Shown here: in pieces, positions 1 through 12,330 of the stretch
Numbering within the stretch: the first letter of the stretch is position 1
How the letters are laid out: each line of letters opens with the position of its first letter
Source of the DNA: Anthopleura xanthogrammica
Taxonomy: Eukaryota > Cnidaria > Anthozoa > Actiniaria > Actiniidae
Length of the DNA stretch: 64,000 bases
NCBI GenBank assembly: GCA_964019055.1
Contig: OZ025214.1
Span: 1-64,000 of the forward strand
Reading direction: 5' to 3'
Translations under genes and position numbers: made by a program
Notes under the pieces: generated by a model
What the model saw: only the letters and a program-made list of their open reading frames with translations
What the model was told of the DNA's origin: nothing
Database searches by the model: none

Positions 1-3000
1 ACTAACCCTAACCCTAACCCTAACCCTAACCCTAACCCTAACCCTAACCCTAACCCCTAACCCTAACCCTAACCCTAACCCTAACCCTAACCCTAACCCT
101 AACCCTAACCCTAACCTAACCCTAACCCTAACCCTAACCCTAACCCTAACCCTAACCCTAACCCTAACCCTAACCCTAACCCTAACCCTAACCCTAACCC
201 TAACCCTAACCCTAACCCTAACCCTAACCCTAACCCTAACCCTAACCCTAACCCTAACCCTAACCCTAACCCTAACCCTAACCCTAACCCTAACCCTAAC
301 CCTAACCCTAACCCTAACCCTAACCCTAACCCTAACCCTAACCCTAACCCTAACCCTAACCCTAACCCTAACCCTAACCCTAACCCTAACCCTAACCCTA
401 ACCCTAACCCTAACCCTAACCCTAACCCTAACCCTAACCCTAACCCTAACCCTAACCCTAACCCTAACCCTAACCCTAACCCTAACCCTAACCCTAACCC
501 TAACCCTAACCCTAACCCTAACCCTAACCCTAACCCTAACCCTAACCCTAACCCTAACCCTAACCCTAACCCTAACCCTAACCCTAACCCTAACCCTAAC
601 CCTAACCCTAACCCTAACCCTAACCCTAACCCTAACCCTAACCCTAACCCTAACCCTAACCCTAACCCTAACCCTAACCCTAACCCTAACCCTAACCCTA
701 ACCCTAACCCTAACCCTAACCCTAACCCTAACCCTAACCCTAACCCTAACCCTAACCCTAACCCTAACCCTAACCCTAACCCTAACCCTAACCCTAACCC
801 TAACCCTAACCCTAACCCTAACCCTAACCCTAACCCTAACCCTAACCCTAACCCTAACCCTAACCCTAACCCTAACCCTAACCCTAACCCTAACCCTAAC
901 CCTAACCCTAACCCTAACCCTAACCCTAACCCTAACCCTAACCCTAACCCTAACCCTAACCCTAACCCTAACCCTAACCCTAACCCTAACCCTAACCCTA
1001 ACCCTAACCCTAACCCTAACCCTAACCCTAACCCTAACCCTAACCCTAACCCTAACCCTAACCCTAACCCTAACCCTAACCCTAACCCTAACCCTAACCC
1101 TAACCCTAACCCTAACCCTAACCCTAACCCTAACCCTAACCCTAACCCTAACCCTAACCCTAACCCTAACCCTAACCCTAACCCTAACCCTAACCCTAAC
1201 CCTAACCCTAACCCTAACCCTAACCCTAACCCTAACCCTAACCCTAACCCTAACCCTAACCCTAACCCTAACCCTAACCCTAACCCTAACCCTAACCCTA
1301 ACCCTAACCCTAACCCTAACCCTAACCCTAACCCTAACCCTAACCCTAACCCTAACCCTAACCCTAACCCTAACCCTAACCCTAACCCTAACCCTAACCC
1401 TAACCCTAACCCTAACCCTAACCCTAACCCTAACCCTAACCCTAACCCTAACCCTAACCCTAACCCTAACCCTAACCCTAACCCTAACCCTAACCCTAAC
1501 CCTAACCCTAACCCTAACCCTAACCCTAACCCTAACCCTAACCCTAACCCTAACCCTAACCCTAACCCTAACCCTAACCCTAACCCTAACCCTAACCCTA
1601 ACCCTAACCCTAACCCTAACCCTAACCCTAACCCTAACCCTAACCCTAACCCTAACCCTAACCCTAACCCTAACCCTAACCCTAACCCTAACCCTAACCC
1701 TAACCCTAACCCTAACCCTAACCCTAACCCTAACCCTAACCCTAACCCTAACCCTAACCCTAACCCTAACCCTAACCCTAACCCTAACCCTAACCCTAAC
1801 CCTAACCCTAACCCTAACCCTAACCCTAACCCTAACCCTAACCCTAACCCTAACCCTAACCCTAACCCTAACCCTAACCCTAACCCTAACCCTAACCCTA
1901 ACCCTAACCCTAACCCTAACCCTAACCCTAACCCTAACCCTAACCCTAACCCTAACCCTAACCCTAACCCTAACCCTAACCCTAACCCTAACCCTAACCC
2001 TAACCCTAACCCTAACCCTAACCCTAACCCTAACCCTAACCCTAACCCTAACCCTAACCCTAACCCTAACCCTAACCCTAACCCTAACCCTAACCCTAAC
2101 CCTAACCCTAACCCTAACCCTAACCCTAACCCTAACCCTAACCCTAACCCTAACCCTAACCCTAACCCTAACCCTAACCCTAACCCTAACCCTAACCCTA
2201 ACCCTAACCCTAACCCTAACCCTAACCCTAACCCTAACCCTAACCCTAACCCTAACCCTAACCCTAACCCTAACCCTAACCCTAACCCTAACCCTAACCC
2301 TAACCCTAACCCTAACCCTAACCCTAACCCTAACCCTAACCCTAACCCTAACCCTAACCCTAACCCTAACCCTAACCCTAACCCTAACCCTAACCCTAAC
2401 CCTAACCCTAACCCTAACCCTAACCCTAACCCTAACCCTAACCCTAACCCTAACCCTAACCCTAACCCTAACCCTAACCCTAACCCTAACCCTAACCCTA
2501 ACCCTAACCCTAACCCTAACCCTAACCCTAACCCTAACCCTAACCCTAACCCTAACCCTAACCCTAACCCTAACCCTAACCCTAACCCTAACCCTAACCC
2601 TAACCCTAACCCTAACCCTAACCCTAACCCTAACCCTAACCCTAACCCTAACCCTAACCCTAACCCTAACCCTAACCCTAACCCTAACCCTAACCCTAAC
2701 CCTAACCCTAACCCTAACCCTAACCCTAACCCTAACCCTAACCCTAACCCTAACCCTAACCCTAACCCTAACCCTAACCCTAACCCTAACCCTAACCCTA
2801 ACCCTAACCCTAACCCTAACCCTAACCCTAACCCTAACCCTAACCCTAACCTAACCCTAACCCTAACCCTAACCCTAACCCTAACCCTAACCCTAACCCT
2901 AACCCTAACCCTAACCCTAACCCTAACCCTAACCCTAACCCTAACCCTAACCCTAACCCTAACCCTAACCCTAACCCTAACCCTAACCCTAACCCTAACC

Positions 3001-3359
3001 CTAACCCTAACCCTAACCCTAACCCTAACCCTAACCCTAACCCTAACCCTAACCCTAACCCTAACCCTAACCCTAACCCTAACCCTAACCCTAACCCTAA
3101 CCCTAACCCTAACCCTAACCCTAACCCTAACCCTAACCCTAACCCTAACCCTAACCCTAACCCTAACCCTAACCCTAACCCTAACCCTAACCCTAACCCT
3201 AACCCTAACCCTAACCCTAACCCTAACCCTAACCCTAACCCTAACCCTAACCCTAACCCTAACCCTAACCTAACCCTAACCCTAACCCTAACCCTAACCC
3301 TAACCCTAACCCTAACCCTAACCCTAACCCTAACCCTAACCCTAACCCTAACCCTAACC

Positions 3360-3400
<41 letters not shown>

Positions 3401-3413
3401 CCCTAACCCTAAA
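1..3413. repeat. Terminal telomeric repeat (CCCTAA)n
   Basis: Essentially uninterrupted CCCTAA hexamers, so the G-rich TTAGGG strand runs toward the left end, as expected at a left chromosome end. A few variants break the register: one CCCCTAA near 52, CCTAA units near 113, 2850 and 3269, and a CCCTAAA near 3380. The array stops abruptly at about 3413 and gives way to non-telomeric sequence. TTAGGG repeats are the ancestral animal type. Confidence 0.98.
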
Positions 3414-3418
3414 CCGTT

Positions 3419-3640
3419 AATTTCTGAAAGGTTAGGATAGGGTTAGGGTTTTTACTACCCTCACGAGGTTTATTTCAAAATTCCAACTACCCTTCAAGGG
3501 TGGTAGTAGAATGTTCTACTACCCTTCAAGGGTGGTAGTCTCACTTATTACTACCCTTTTAGGGTGGTAGTGAATGTTCGATTTTTTTAAGGGTTGTAGT
3601 TTAAGGTACTACCACCCTTATAGGGTGTTAGTCAAATGTT
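3419..3640. repeat. Telomere-adjacent dyad motif zone
   Basis: Directly inside the telomere, a short inverted telomeric remnant (GGGTTAGGG near 3440) is followed by four or five spaced palindromic motifs of the form CTACCCTT..AAGGGTGGTAG, about 40 bp apart. Each contains ACCCTT/AAGGGT dyad symmetry. No coding potential is seen. The motifs are distinct from both the telomere repeat and the satellite that follows. Confidence 0.7.
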
Positions 3641-3719
3641 TTAAAAGGTTATTTAAAATGTGTTAATTTAAACTATTGATTTGATGTTAAACGTTTTATG
3701 AATTTTTTTGTGTTTTTTT

Positions 3720-5125
3720 TTCTAAGTGCTAATGGCGAATAGTTGTACGTCATGTGTTAACCTATAATGGAGATCCTGTCAAACGGCATTATTGAAATGT
3801 GAATTTTTAACATTAAAGTCTAATTCACTGTCGAAGTTGTTGAAATGGTGTTTCAAGCGTATATAAGTGTTTCAATAATGTTTCTTTCCTGATAAGAGGA
3901 AAACATTTTTTTGGTTTGTGGAATTTTTTCTAAGTGCTAACTCCAACCCTCCCTATACGGTTAGGGTTGAAACATGGGGATCCTAGTAGATGACCTTGAA
4001 TGTTGTTCTAACTATCAGAAACGGTGTTTCTGGTGTTAGATAAGTTATCCTAGTGTCTTTTTGTTCTAAAAAGACGAAATAATTTTTTTGGATTTTTGTA
4101 ATTTTTTCTAAGTGCTAACTCCAACCCTCCCTATGCGGCTAGGGTTGAAACATGGGTTTCCTGGAAAAAGACCTTGGATGATGTTCTAACTTTCAGAAAT
4201 GGGATTTCTGGTATAGTTAAGTGTTTCTAGGGTGTTTATTTCCTGATAAGACGAATTATTTTTTTTGGATTTTTTCAAATTTTTTTCTAAGTGCTAACTC
4301 CAACTCTCCCTATACTGCTAGGGTTGAAACATGGGTTTCCTAGTAGATGACCTTTGATGATGTTGTAATTATCAGAAACGGTGTTTCTGGGGTTAGATAA
4401 GTGATCCTAGTGTCTTTTTGTTCTAAAAAGACGAAATAAGTTTTTTGGATTTTTGTGATTTTTTTCTAAGTGCTAACTCCAACCCTCCCTATGCGGCTAG
4501 GGTTGAAACATGGGTTTCCTGGAAAAAGACCTTGGATGATGTTCTAACTTTCAGAAATGGTGTTTCTGGTATAGTTAAGTGTTTCTAGGGTGTTTATTTC
4601 CTAATAAGACGAAATAATTTTTTTGGATTTCTCGATTTTTTTCTAAGTGCTAACTCCAACCCTCCCTTTATCGCTAGGGTTGAAACATGGGTTTCCTGGA
4701 AAAAGACCTTGGATTTTGTTGTAACTATCAGAAACGGTGTTTCTGGGGTTAGCTAAGTGCTTCTAGTGTGTTTCTTTCCTAATAAGACGAAGTAAATTTT
4801 TTCGGATTTTGGTGAAATTTTTCTAAGTGCTAACTCCAACCCACCCTATACTGCTAGGGTTGAAACATGGGTTTCCTAGTAGATGACCTTGGATGTTGTT
4901 CTAACTATCAGAAACGTTGTTTCTGGGGTTAGCTAAGTGTTTATAGTGTGTTTATTTACTTTTAAGACGAAATAATTGTTTTGGATTTTTGTGAATTTTT
5001 TCTAAGTGCTAACTCCAACCCTCCCTATACGGCTAGGGTTGAAACATGGGTTTCCTAGTAGATGACCTTGGATGTTGTTCTAACTATCAGAAACGGTGTT
5101 CCTGGGGTTAGCTAAGGGTACCTGA
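3720..5125. repeat. Subtelomeric satellite, about 179-bp unit, 7-8 copies
   Basis: The anchor TAAGTGCTAACTCCAACC recurs at about 3931, 4109, 4288, 4467, 4644, 4824 and 5003, spacing 177-180 bp. A diverged first copy starts near 3721. Each unit carries a telomere-like TAGGGTTGAAAC core and ends in a T-rich tract. Divergence between copies is moderate, so this is not a recent amplification. Confidence 0.92.
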
Positions 5126-5399
5126 TGACTTTTTGGTTTTGTGGATTTAAAAGTGAAATTTCGCATAGGGTGGGTTGGGGTTGGCACTTTGAAAAATTTT
5201 CGTCGATTTTCTCAGAATCAAAGTACCCAAAGTTCCTAGGTGAAAAGTGATCCACAGCCCCTGAAACGCGTAACTACCCTATTGCTGGAGAAACATTTGT
5301 CGGTGGGTCGGGGTGGGTTCTTTGAAATGTCGGGGTTACGAGTCTATGAAAGAAACTTCATGGATGCATGCATGCCTTCTTCCAATATGCTTCTGCTAT
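5126..5399. other. Transition sequence, no gene seen
   Basis: Single-copy looking sequence between the 179-bp satellite and the degenerate telomeric repeat field. It contains two similar GGGTGGGTTGGGGTTGG / GGTGGGTCGGGGTGGG stretches about 130 bp apart. No open reading frame or RNA gene is supported. Confidence 0.5.
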
Positions 5400-5535
5400 G
5401 ACCACTGCTGTTGTTGTCATTAGATAGTCTATCCAAATACTTCCCCTAAACCTAACCCGTGGGTGCTAGGGAGTCAGATTTCGGGGTAATGTTAGGATAT
5501 AGGGTTGGGATGGGGTAGGTATTTAGGGGGTCTGG

Positions 5536-5625
5536 CGTGCGGCTCTAGGGTTAGGTTTAGGGTTAGGTTAGGGTTAGGTTTAGGTTTAGGGTTAGGTTTA
5601 GGGTTAGGTTCAGGGTAAGGATTTG
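5536..5625. repeat. Internal inverted telomeric tract (TTAGGG on + strand)
   Basis: A run of GGGTTAGG and GGTTTAGGG variants reads TTAGGG on the + strand, opposite to the terminal array. It sits inside the degenerate repeat field. The orientation is not what simple internalisation of this end would give. Confidence 0.85.
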
Positions 5626-5759
5626 GATGGAGTATAGAGTGGAATGTCTGGGTGAGCGGAACTAGTTGAAATGTAGGGTAATGCGAATGCCTAGAGTGCC
5701 TGTTTACGATGCTCTTGCTCACACACATTTCTTTTCCAGGATGGACGAAGCCCACGAGA

Positions 5760-5882
5760 CTGCTGAAGACTGTCATTGCTGCAGAGACTGTCATTGCTGC
5801 AGAGACCAGTGCTGCAGAGACTATTGCTGCAAAGACCATTGTTGCAAAGTCTATTGTTGCAAAGACTATTGTTTGAAAGTTT
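5760..5882. repeat. 15/18-bp minisatellite (GAGACTATTGCTGCA type)
   Basis: Seven consecutive units: two of 18 bp (GAGACTGTCATTGCTGCA) followed by five diverging 15-bp units. It produces short cysteine-rich open frames on both strands, which are interpreted as repeat translation only. Confidence 0.85.
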
Positions 5883-6867
5883 AATCTTTAGATTTGTTGT
5901 CGAGCCTAATAAAAACACTGCTGTATCTTTACTGATGACTGTGTTGTAATTATAAGGAAGTCTACCCAAATACTTTCTCTAAACCTAATCCCTAGGGATT
6001 TGGACCACTTATCTTGTGCTATAACCACTGTTGTTGTTGTTGTTGTTGTCATTATAAGGAAATCTGCCCAAATACTTCCCCTAAACCTAACCCTAGGCTT
6101 GTGGTATGAACCACTGTTGTTGTTGTCATTAGAAAGACTACCCAAATATTTCCCCTAAACCCTAACCTCACTGGGCCTTGGCACCATTAGGCTTCTGTTA
6201 TGAACCCTGTTGTTGTTTTCATTAGGAAGACTACCCAAATATTTAGCCTAAACCTAACCCCTAGGGATTAGGACTCTATTCCTTTAAAGTTACACCTACT
6301 TAAAGCTGAGTGAAATGCCATTTACCTACAAAGCCTGTTGTTGTCATTAGAAAGTCTACCCAAATACTTTCCCTAAACCTAACCCGTGGGCCTTTGGACT
6401 TTATTCCTCGAAAGTGGACTTAAACCTGAGGAAAATGCCATTCACCCACCTAGGGGCACCTACGAAGTCTCCTTCCATCATGCTTCTGCCATGACCATGG
6501 TTGTTGTCATTGTCATTGGAAAGTCTGCCCAAATACTTCCCCTAAACCTTACCCCCTGGACCACTATGCTTGTGGTATGAACCACTGTTGTTGTCATTAG
6601 AAAGTCTACCCAAATATTTACCCTAAACCTAACTCGTAGGCCTTTGGACCAGCATGCTTGTGGTATGAACCCTGTTGTTGTCATTAGAAAGTCTACCCAA
6701 ATATTTACCCTAAACCTAACCCGTGGGCCTTGGGACCAGTGTGCTTCTGCTATGACCACTGTTGTTGTTGTTATCATTAGAAAGACTACCCAAATTCTAA
6801 CCCTAAACCTAACCCCTGGGCCTTTGGACCACTATGCTTGTGCTATGAACCCTGTTGTTGTTGTTCA

Positions 6868-7065
6868 TGGTATAGTATAGTGACGTACAGTGACGTATAG
6901 TATCGTATAGTGTAGTATAGTATTGTATAGTGAGTATTGTATAGTAGAGTACAGTAGAGTACAGTAGAGTACAGTAGAGTACAGTAGAGTATAGTGCATG
7001 GCCAACCCTGCATTGCAAGAAGGAGCCCTGCATTGCAAGAAGGGGCCCTGCAGTGCAAGAAGGTG
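6868..7065. repeat. Microsatellite and short tandem repeats
   Basis: A GTATAGTATAGT/GTACAGTAGA-type 10-bp satellite runs to about 6990. It is followed by three 21-bp copies of a CCCTGCATTGCAAGAAGG unit (about 7005-7065). No gene. Confidence 0.8.
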
Positions 7066-8033
7066 CATGTGGATAGTGTTGAAAGGGGAAACAATACATT
7101 TATTTATTTATTTATTTATTTAATACGCTTCTCTCGTGTTCTCTCCACATCCCGCGTGTCTTCATCAGAGTACAATACACGCAAAACTGTTTTTTATTCC
7201 TCAAGTCTTCTAGGGTCGTTGTAGTGTCACTTGAACATCCTTGTTGTATAGGGACACGAAAGACGTTCACCCACGAAGTACCTACACGAACTATCACCTA
7301 TTGATCGAGAAGGCTGCTAAAATGCTGCTGGAAAGAACCCCCCTCCACTAACCTGTAGAATACATATGGAACAACCCCCCTCCACAAACCTGTGCAATAC
7401 AGATGCGTTGAAAAGGGATCATATCGAAGCACGAACACTGCAGTAGAAATAGCAGTCGCCCCCAGGGCCTTATGGATGGCAGCAAGAACAACCACAGGGT
7501 ACCCACCATTAAGGGAAACTCGCGTGGAATAACCCTCATCCCAAGCACTGTAAAATATACACTAAGTCTTTGACCAACAAGCCAATCCACTCGCCGCCAC
7601 CCCGTAACCTGCTCGAAAAATTTAGTATTGTTCTACAACGTTGGTCTAAGACTGATTCGCGAACGAGGGTCCCTGCTTCACTCGTAGGACTCCGATTCAC
7701 ATCGGAATGAACCGACTTTTCTCCCGATCCTTGCCGAAAAAGTTTCCTTCCCCGTCCTACGAGCGGCAGGTGCGAACACAGTTCTTCGTGTTCACACGGA
7801 TTTAAACCCTCACAGGACTTCATGATGTCCTCAGGTCCCTCGTTGCGACTATTCCATACCCCATTTTAGCGAGCGAGTGACCGCAAAGCCTGTCGGTTCT
7901 AATCATATGCACACCGAGCAGATACCGAGCAGACACCGAGCAGACACCGAGGACACTCACGTCTTCACACGCTCTCATTCATGACCTGATGACTGACTGC
8001 AAAGAAACACTCGCTTTTATCAGGTAAGAAAAC
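7066..8033. other. Subtelomeric spacer with short repeats, no gene recognised
   Basis: Holds a (TTTA)n tract at about 7097-7122, two copies of an ACCCCCCTCCAC-AACCTGT motif near 7337 and 7373, and four tandem ACACCGAGCAG-type 12-bp units at about 7909-7952. Open frames of up to 95 codons on the minus strand resemble no family I know. Confidence 0.4.
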
Positions 8034-8674
8034 CTCCTATACTACGCTAAGCTATCCAAACACCGAGGTAAACAGTATCTCTTCCCTTCTACGTATTTAG
8101 TTCGTGGGTTACAGCTTTTTTTCCTCCATCGAAAATTACTTTTCCTCGTTACAAATGGAAGCTTGTCGTCCTAGTTGTTGTCGTTCCTTTAATACCATTT
8201 GCACGTGGTTGGGTTTTCGAGCTAAAAAACACATGAATTCGCTTGTTTTGGCTTCCATTCTACTCGTTTACCCTTAAGGCTCAAGAGTTTTTCTACAAAC
8301 TACGTTTCTTTAGCTTAAATATTTTATTTACGCTACTTAATACTACTGTAGTCTGTCCTTCCTGCAGCCTGTACAATAACACTCACGTTTATAAGGTAAT
8401 AATACCTCCTATACTACGCTAAACTATCCAAACGCAAAGACAAACATTATTTCTTCCCTTCTACGTATTTAGTTCGGGGGTTACAGCTTTTTTTTCTCCT
8501 TCGAAAATTACTTTTCCTCGTTACAAATCGAAACTTGTTGTCGTAGTTCTCGTTGCGTTACCATTTGCACGTGGTTGGTTTTCCGAGCTAAAAAACACAC
8601 GAATTCGCTTGTCTTTGCTTCCATTCTACTGGTTTACGCTTAAGGCTCCAGAGTTTTGCAGAAACTACCTTTCA
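8034..8674. repeat. Tandem duplication, two copies of about 280 bp
   Basis: The segment beginning CTCCTATACTACGCTAA at about 8034 recurs at about 8403. Both copies continue through CTTCTACGTATTTAGTTCG, CATTTGCACGTGGTTGG and GCTTCCATTCTACT. The copies differ at many positions and by small indels, so the duplication is old. Function unknown. Confidence 0.85.
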
Positions 8675-9296
8675 TAAATGATTTTTTTGGGGTTTTAATA
8701 GCCTTTTCTTGCTGGAGATATTTGACAACAATAACTTGACAGCTTGTCATTCATCTGAGCTTACTCCTACCCTAATTTACACTTATTTATTTCTTTACTT
8801 TAAGCATCCCTTCTAGCTTCAAGGACTCCTTTCCAAGGCTAATTAATGCTTGTCGTATCGTAGGCAATGAATTAAGGTAAGAAAATTTGTTTGGCAGTTG
8901 CAAAACTGCACTATCTTTTTGTCTCACGCACACAATCTTCAGAACTTAGTTCTTTGTCATGTCATGTTCTCATGCCATTAGGGATTTGTTTTACAATGCA
9001 TAAATAACAAAGTTTTAAAAAGCTGTTTAAGGTACATGGACTGGCTAAAGTGGGTGTCACTTATACCAAAACTGTTTAAATTGTATTCATTATATCTTAC
9101 AAATGACTTGAGAATAATAATATACATAAAATTTTCTTCCCAAATCACATGTTAAAAGTGTCAAATTTCACACCTAAGGTGTCAAAAAAACACAGGTTAC
9201 CCAAGGCTTTAAAATCAGTTATTCCGTAGTATCTCTATTTCAATTTAACTAGTAAAACTAAAACTAAGCATTTATAATCTACACCTCATACCTTAC

Positions 9297-9422
9297 AAAA
9301 ATTAGCCAGCCCAGAGCAAAATTATTTTTTGTTTAGCTGCAAATGGGAATACGAGATATCCGAACTTCAAACGTTCGTAAAATTTTCCCAAATTAATTTC
9401 ATGCTCCGGGCTGGCTAATTTT
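9297..9422. repeat. Short inverted repeat (hairpin/MITE remnant)
   Basis: AAAATTAGCCAGCCCAGAGC at 9297-9316 is matched as a reverse complement, with one mismatch, at 9403-9422. The loop is 86 bp. No coding capacity. Confidence 0.7.
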
Positions 9423-10456
9423 AAATATTTGAAGTATATTTAAACTCTCTACCAAATACAATGATAGTATGATAAATACAAAAGGATTTATTGAAGAATG
9501 CGTGAAATCACTATAAATCTTCAAGTTTTTGATTGAACAAAAGAATTCAACGCCATATTGTTTCTGACTTCGATATACATCATAATGCCCAATTTCAAGT
9601 CGATTGGACCACGGAAACTATCGGAAAACCCCGCTTTTATATCGCCCACATGTCGCTGGATCCAAATTTAATATGGCGTCCCAAACGAATGACGTCAGCC
9701 ATAGCAACGGCAGGACGCATGTGCTGTACTAAGAGTGAAACATGAGGCATTCAAATGTTGATTCATCACGGCGAGATTATACAGCCTAAACAGGGCCCGA
9801 ACTTCAACTTCAAGTCTTAATGTACATATTACAATCGACATATCACTTAATGAGTAAAAGACGTCCTTAAAAGAAGAAATTTCACAGAAAGCAAATGTAA
9901 TTCGTGACGCGTGACCACGTTATGATCTTAGGCTTCTTGGGATCTATCAGTGTCCGGCAAACTAACTAAAGGCATGCAGCTTTTCCATGGCAACATTAGC
10001 CGATCGTGAAGTGAGATAAGTTTTACAAGCTCATAGTTTCTATAGTTTGTTGAATAAACGTTCGACTTTTTAAAGTAGATAAGAATTACAATAATCTCAG
10101 TCGAGTTTTCGTATCAAAAAATGTTTTTTTGTATGGGGTAGTCCATGGACCAGGTCCGTAACGGGGTCCATGTTTTGTTGATACCCAAATTGAACTCATT
10201 GTCATGGTGCTTCATTCTAATTCACTTTGGTTGGCCAAGAGTGGTATTAATTACATTCTTTTTCAAACTGTCTTAATTACGTCACTAATAGTAAGAAACA
10301 TTCCTGACTTAGTCAACACATGCGCAAAGATTACTCAAGTGTTAGGGCATTGAATAGTGTGTAGTACAGAGTCTTTACTTCAAAGTAACAATTGGGTCAG
10401 TGAGATCCAGCCATGATCCCAGTGATTGTTATATGGGGAACCATACCACATGAATA

Positions 10457-10530
10457 GTGATGAGGGATATTTAGTTTAAATATCCCTTATGATGTAATAG
10501 CTCTTATTACAAATGCATGCAAATGAGATA
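10457..10530. repeat. Palindromic element, GGGATATTTAG stem
   Basis: GAGGGATATTTAG and TAAATATCCCTTAT form a near-perfect dyad, followed by a TTATTAC..ATGCATGCAAATGAG segment. The same segment recurs in reverse orientation at about 12193-12245 beside another copy of the palindrome, so the two are oppositely oriented copies of one family. Confidence 0.75.
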
Positions 10531-12189
10531 TTCTTTTATTTAAGAATCATATAAGTGAGGCTATCAGGTCAAAACAAGGGGATTTTTCGCTGTGCATGCT
10601 CAGATATGCTTAAGTTCAGTTTTGTATTGGGCATTGTTGTCATTGATAGACAGGGTAAAGGACATGTTTTCTTTATTTTCAAAGCATAAATGAGGCTCAA
10701 AGAATAAATTGAATGCTAAAAAGATCTTGTTAATAATTGAAGTATATGTGGACCAGTTTAAGCTTCAAAATGCTTTGCTAAACATGATCAAAGAGCAAGT
10801 CTCACTCCGGTGAAAAAATGCCAGCTGTTGTGGTCATGCATGGGCACATAAATTCAAGCTTGCATCAGCCCTCCATGAAATGTCATTAGTACTTTATTAA
10901 GATACCATGTTCAAAAAACGGCTGCAGGAGTTTATGAAAATCCTTTGTTTCATTTTTCTCATGTTTTGTGTCAAGTTGTTTTCCTGTCATTTTGACTGGG
11001 AATTATTTCAAAATCTAGGATTTATAACCAAAACGTTTTTAACAGAAATGGTAACCACTATCCTTTTGAATTCAGTTTTTCTAGAAATCATCAATGGAAA
11101 ATTTGGTGAAGTTATAGTTTGTGTCCAACAGTTCATAAGTGTTTTAGTGTGGTATTGGTGGTTTGACCTGAATTTTATTACCAGGAATTATTTGATCTTT
11201 ATGATTAGTCGCATTTAGTTTCTGTTACCTGTGTGAAAGCGTATAATTTTATTTCCTAGAGATTGGCCATATATTTTAGCAGTTACTGAGCACCAAATTC
11301 AACATAAAAATCTTGTCTCATGAATATATAGTTTTGCATTATGGTGACTTCTATAATAGGTAACCACAACAATTCCACTGAATAACATAACTACATTTCA
11401 TGTATTTTCATTGTATTATGTTTGGGGCTGTTAGCAAAATTGGGGAAAAGAAAGAAATAACCTGTTCTCCTGTATACTAGTGGGCTTGGGCCAATAGTAA
11501 GTTTGGCCCAGGGCTGCAATACTCCTAGGAAATTGTCCTTTTAAGAGTCATAATAATGGGACCCATTCATTTATAGTAAAACCTCATACTTCTACTCCAA
11601 AAGTGTGATGTAATAAGTGCAGTAATTTTTGTTGACTGATTCCATAAGTTCTAGTTTCCGCTCATTTGTAGGTGAAGGTAGCTCAACTAGCGACTTATCC
11701 CATTCATACTATTCTTCTGTACGAACATTAATTAGTGGAACTGAAATTATTTATTTCACCATGCATGTATTCAAGTATGTTCTCAATTCTCTTTTAGCTG
11801 TTTGAAAATATTATCAGGATTTGCTTAGCGTTCTCTCCATTATAATATTCTACTAATAAATAATAGTACTCTAATAAAATTACATTTGAAAGAAGTAGGA
11901 AAGCATTCAGAGTTGTGGTAAGAATTTATTTTACCCTCAATCGTACATTTATGTTCCAAAATAGACAATTTATATAGATATTCGAAAACTACATTTATTT
12001 AGCTTTCAGGAATATATATAGCAAAATATTGTAAAGCCGTGCGAAATTTGAGGTAGCACTTATAGGGGCCCTAAACATATCCTGATACTTTAAGCCATTT
12101 TCTAGAGTTTGCTTGATTGGTCTCCCTGTGGTGAGCCTGTATTACGATTCACAAAAAGCCCCTTGTTTCGGGTCTATACAATGCTTGTT

Positions 12190-12290
12190 GTCTCATTTGC
12201 ATGCATCTGTAATAACAGCTATATCATGAGGGATATTTAGTCTAAATATCCCTAATCAATATAATCATGAGGGATATTTAGGACTAACTA
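12190..12290. repeat. Palindromic element, GGGATATTTAG stem, reverse copy
   Basis: Contains CTCATTTGCATGCAT, then ATGAGGGATATTTAG / CTAAATATCCCTAAT, then a third ATGAGGGATATTTAG near 12266. It is the reverse-orientation relative of the element at 10457. It lies immediately left of the large inverted-repeat element. Confidence 0.75.
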
Positions 12291-12330
12291 CCCCTCGTTG
12301 CCATTCATCCAGTGGGATGTTAGAGCTTAA

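Larger units (their letters stand above)
5400..6865. repeat. Degenerate telomere plus GTT-rich tandem repeat field
   Basis: About nine or ten units of roughly 70-125 bp each combine a (GTT)n-GTCATTAG stretch, a CTACCCAAATA stretch and a telomere variant CCCTAAACCTAACCC, usually followed by a TTGGACCA-CTATGCTTGTG-ATGAACC segment. Anchors lie near 5431, 5963, 6067, 6138, 6232, 6357, 6527, 6608, 6693 and 6786. Open frames here come from the repeats and are not genes. Confidence 0.85.
8675..12222. other. Gene-poor AT-rich stretch
   Basis: No gene is supported. A 103-codon open frame at 10907-11218 is AT-rich, hydrophobic and unrecognised. A 70-codon frame at 9533-9745 lies in single-copy-looking DNA with a TGACGTCA near 9688 and CCATAGCAAC just beside it. 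The stretch contains the small inverted repeats listed separately. Confidence 0.4.

Noticed and set aside
5492..6880. Several open frames of 64-115 codons on both strands
   Set aside because: They are translations of telomere-like and GTT/GACTG tandem repeats with no independent coding signal.
10907..11218. 103-codon hydrophobic frame
   Set aside because: AT-rich region, Phe/Ile/Leu composition typical of random AT-rich reading, no homology recognised, no promoter or polyadenylation context.
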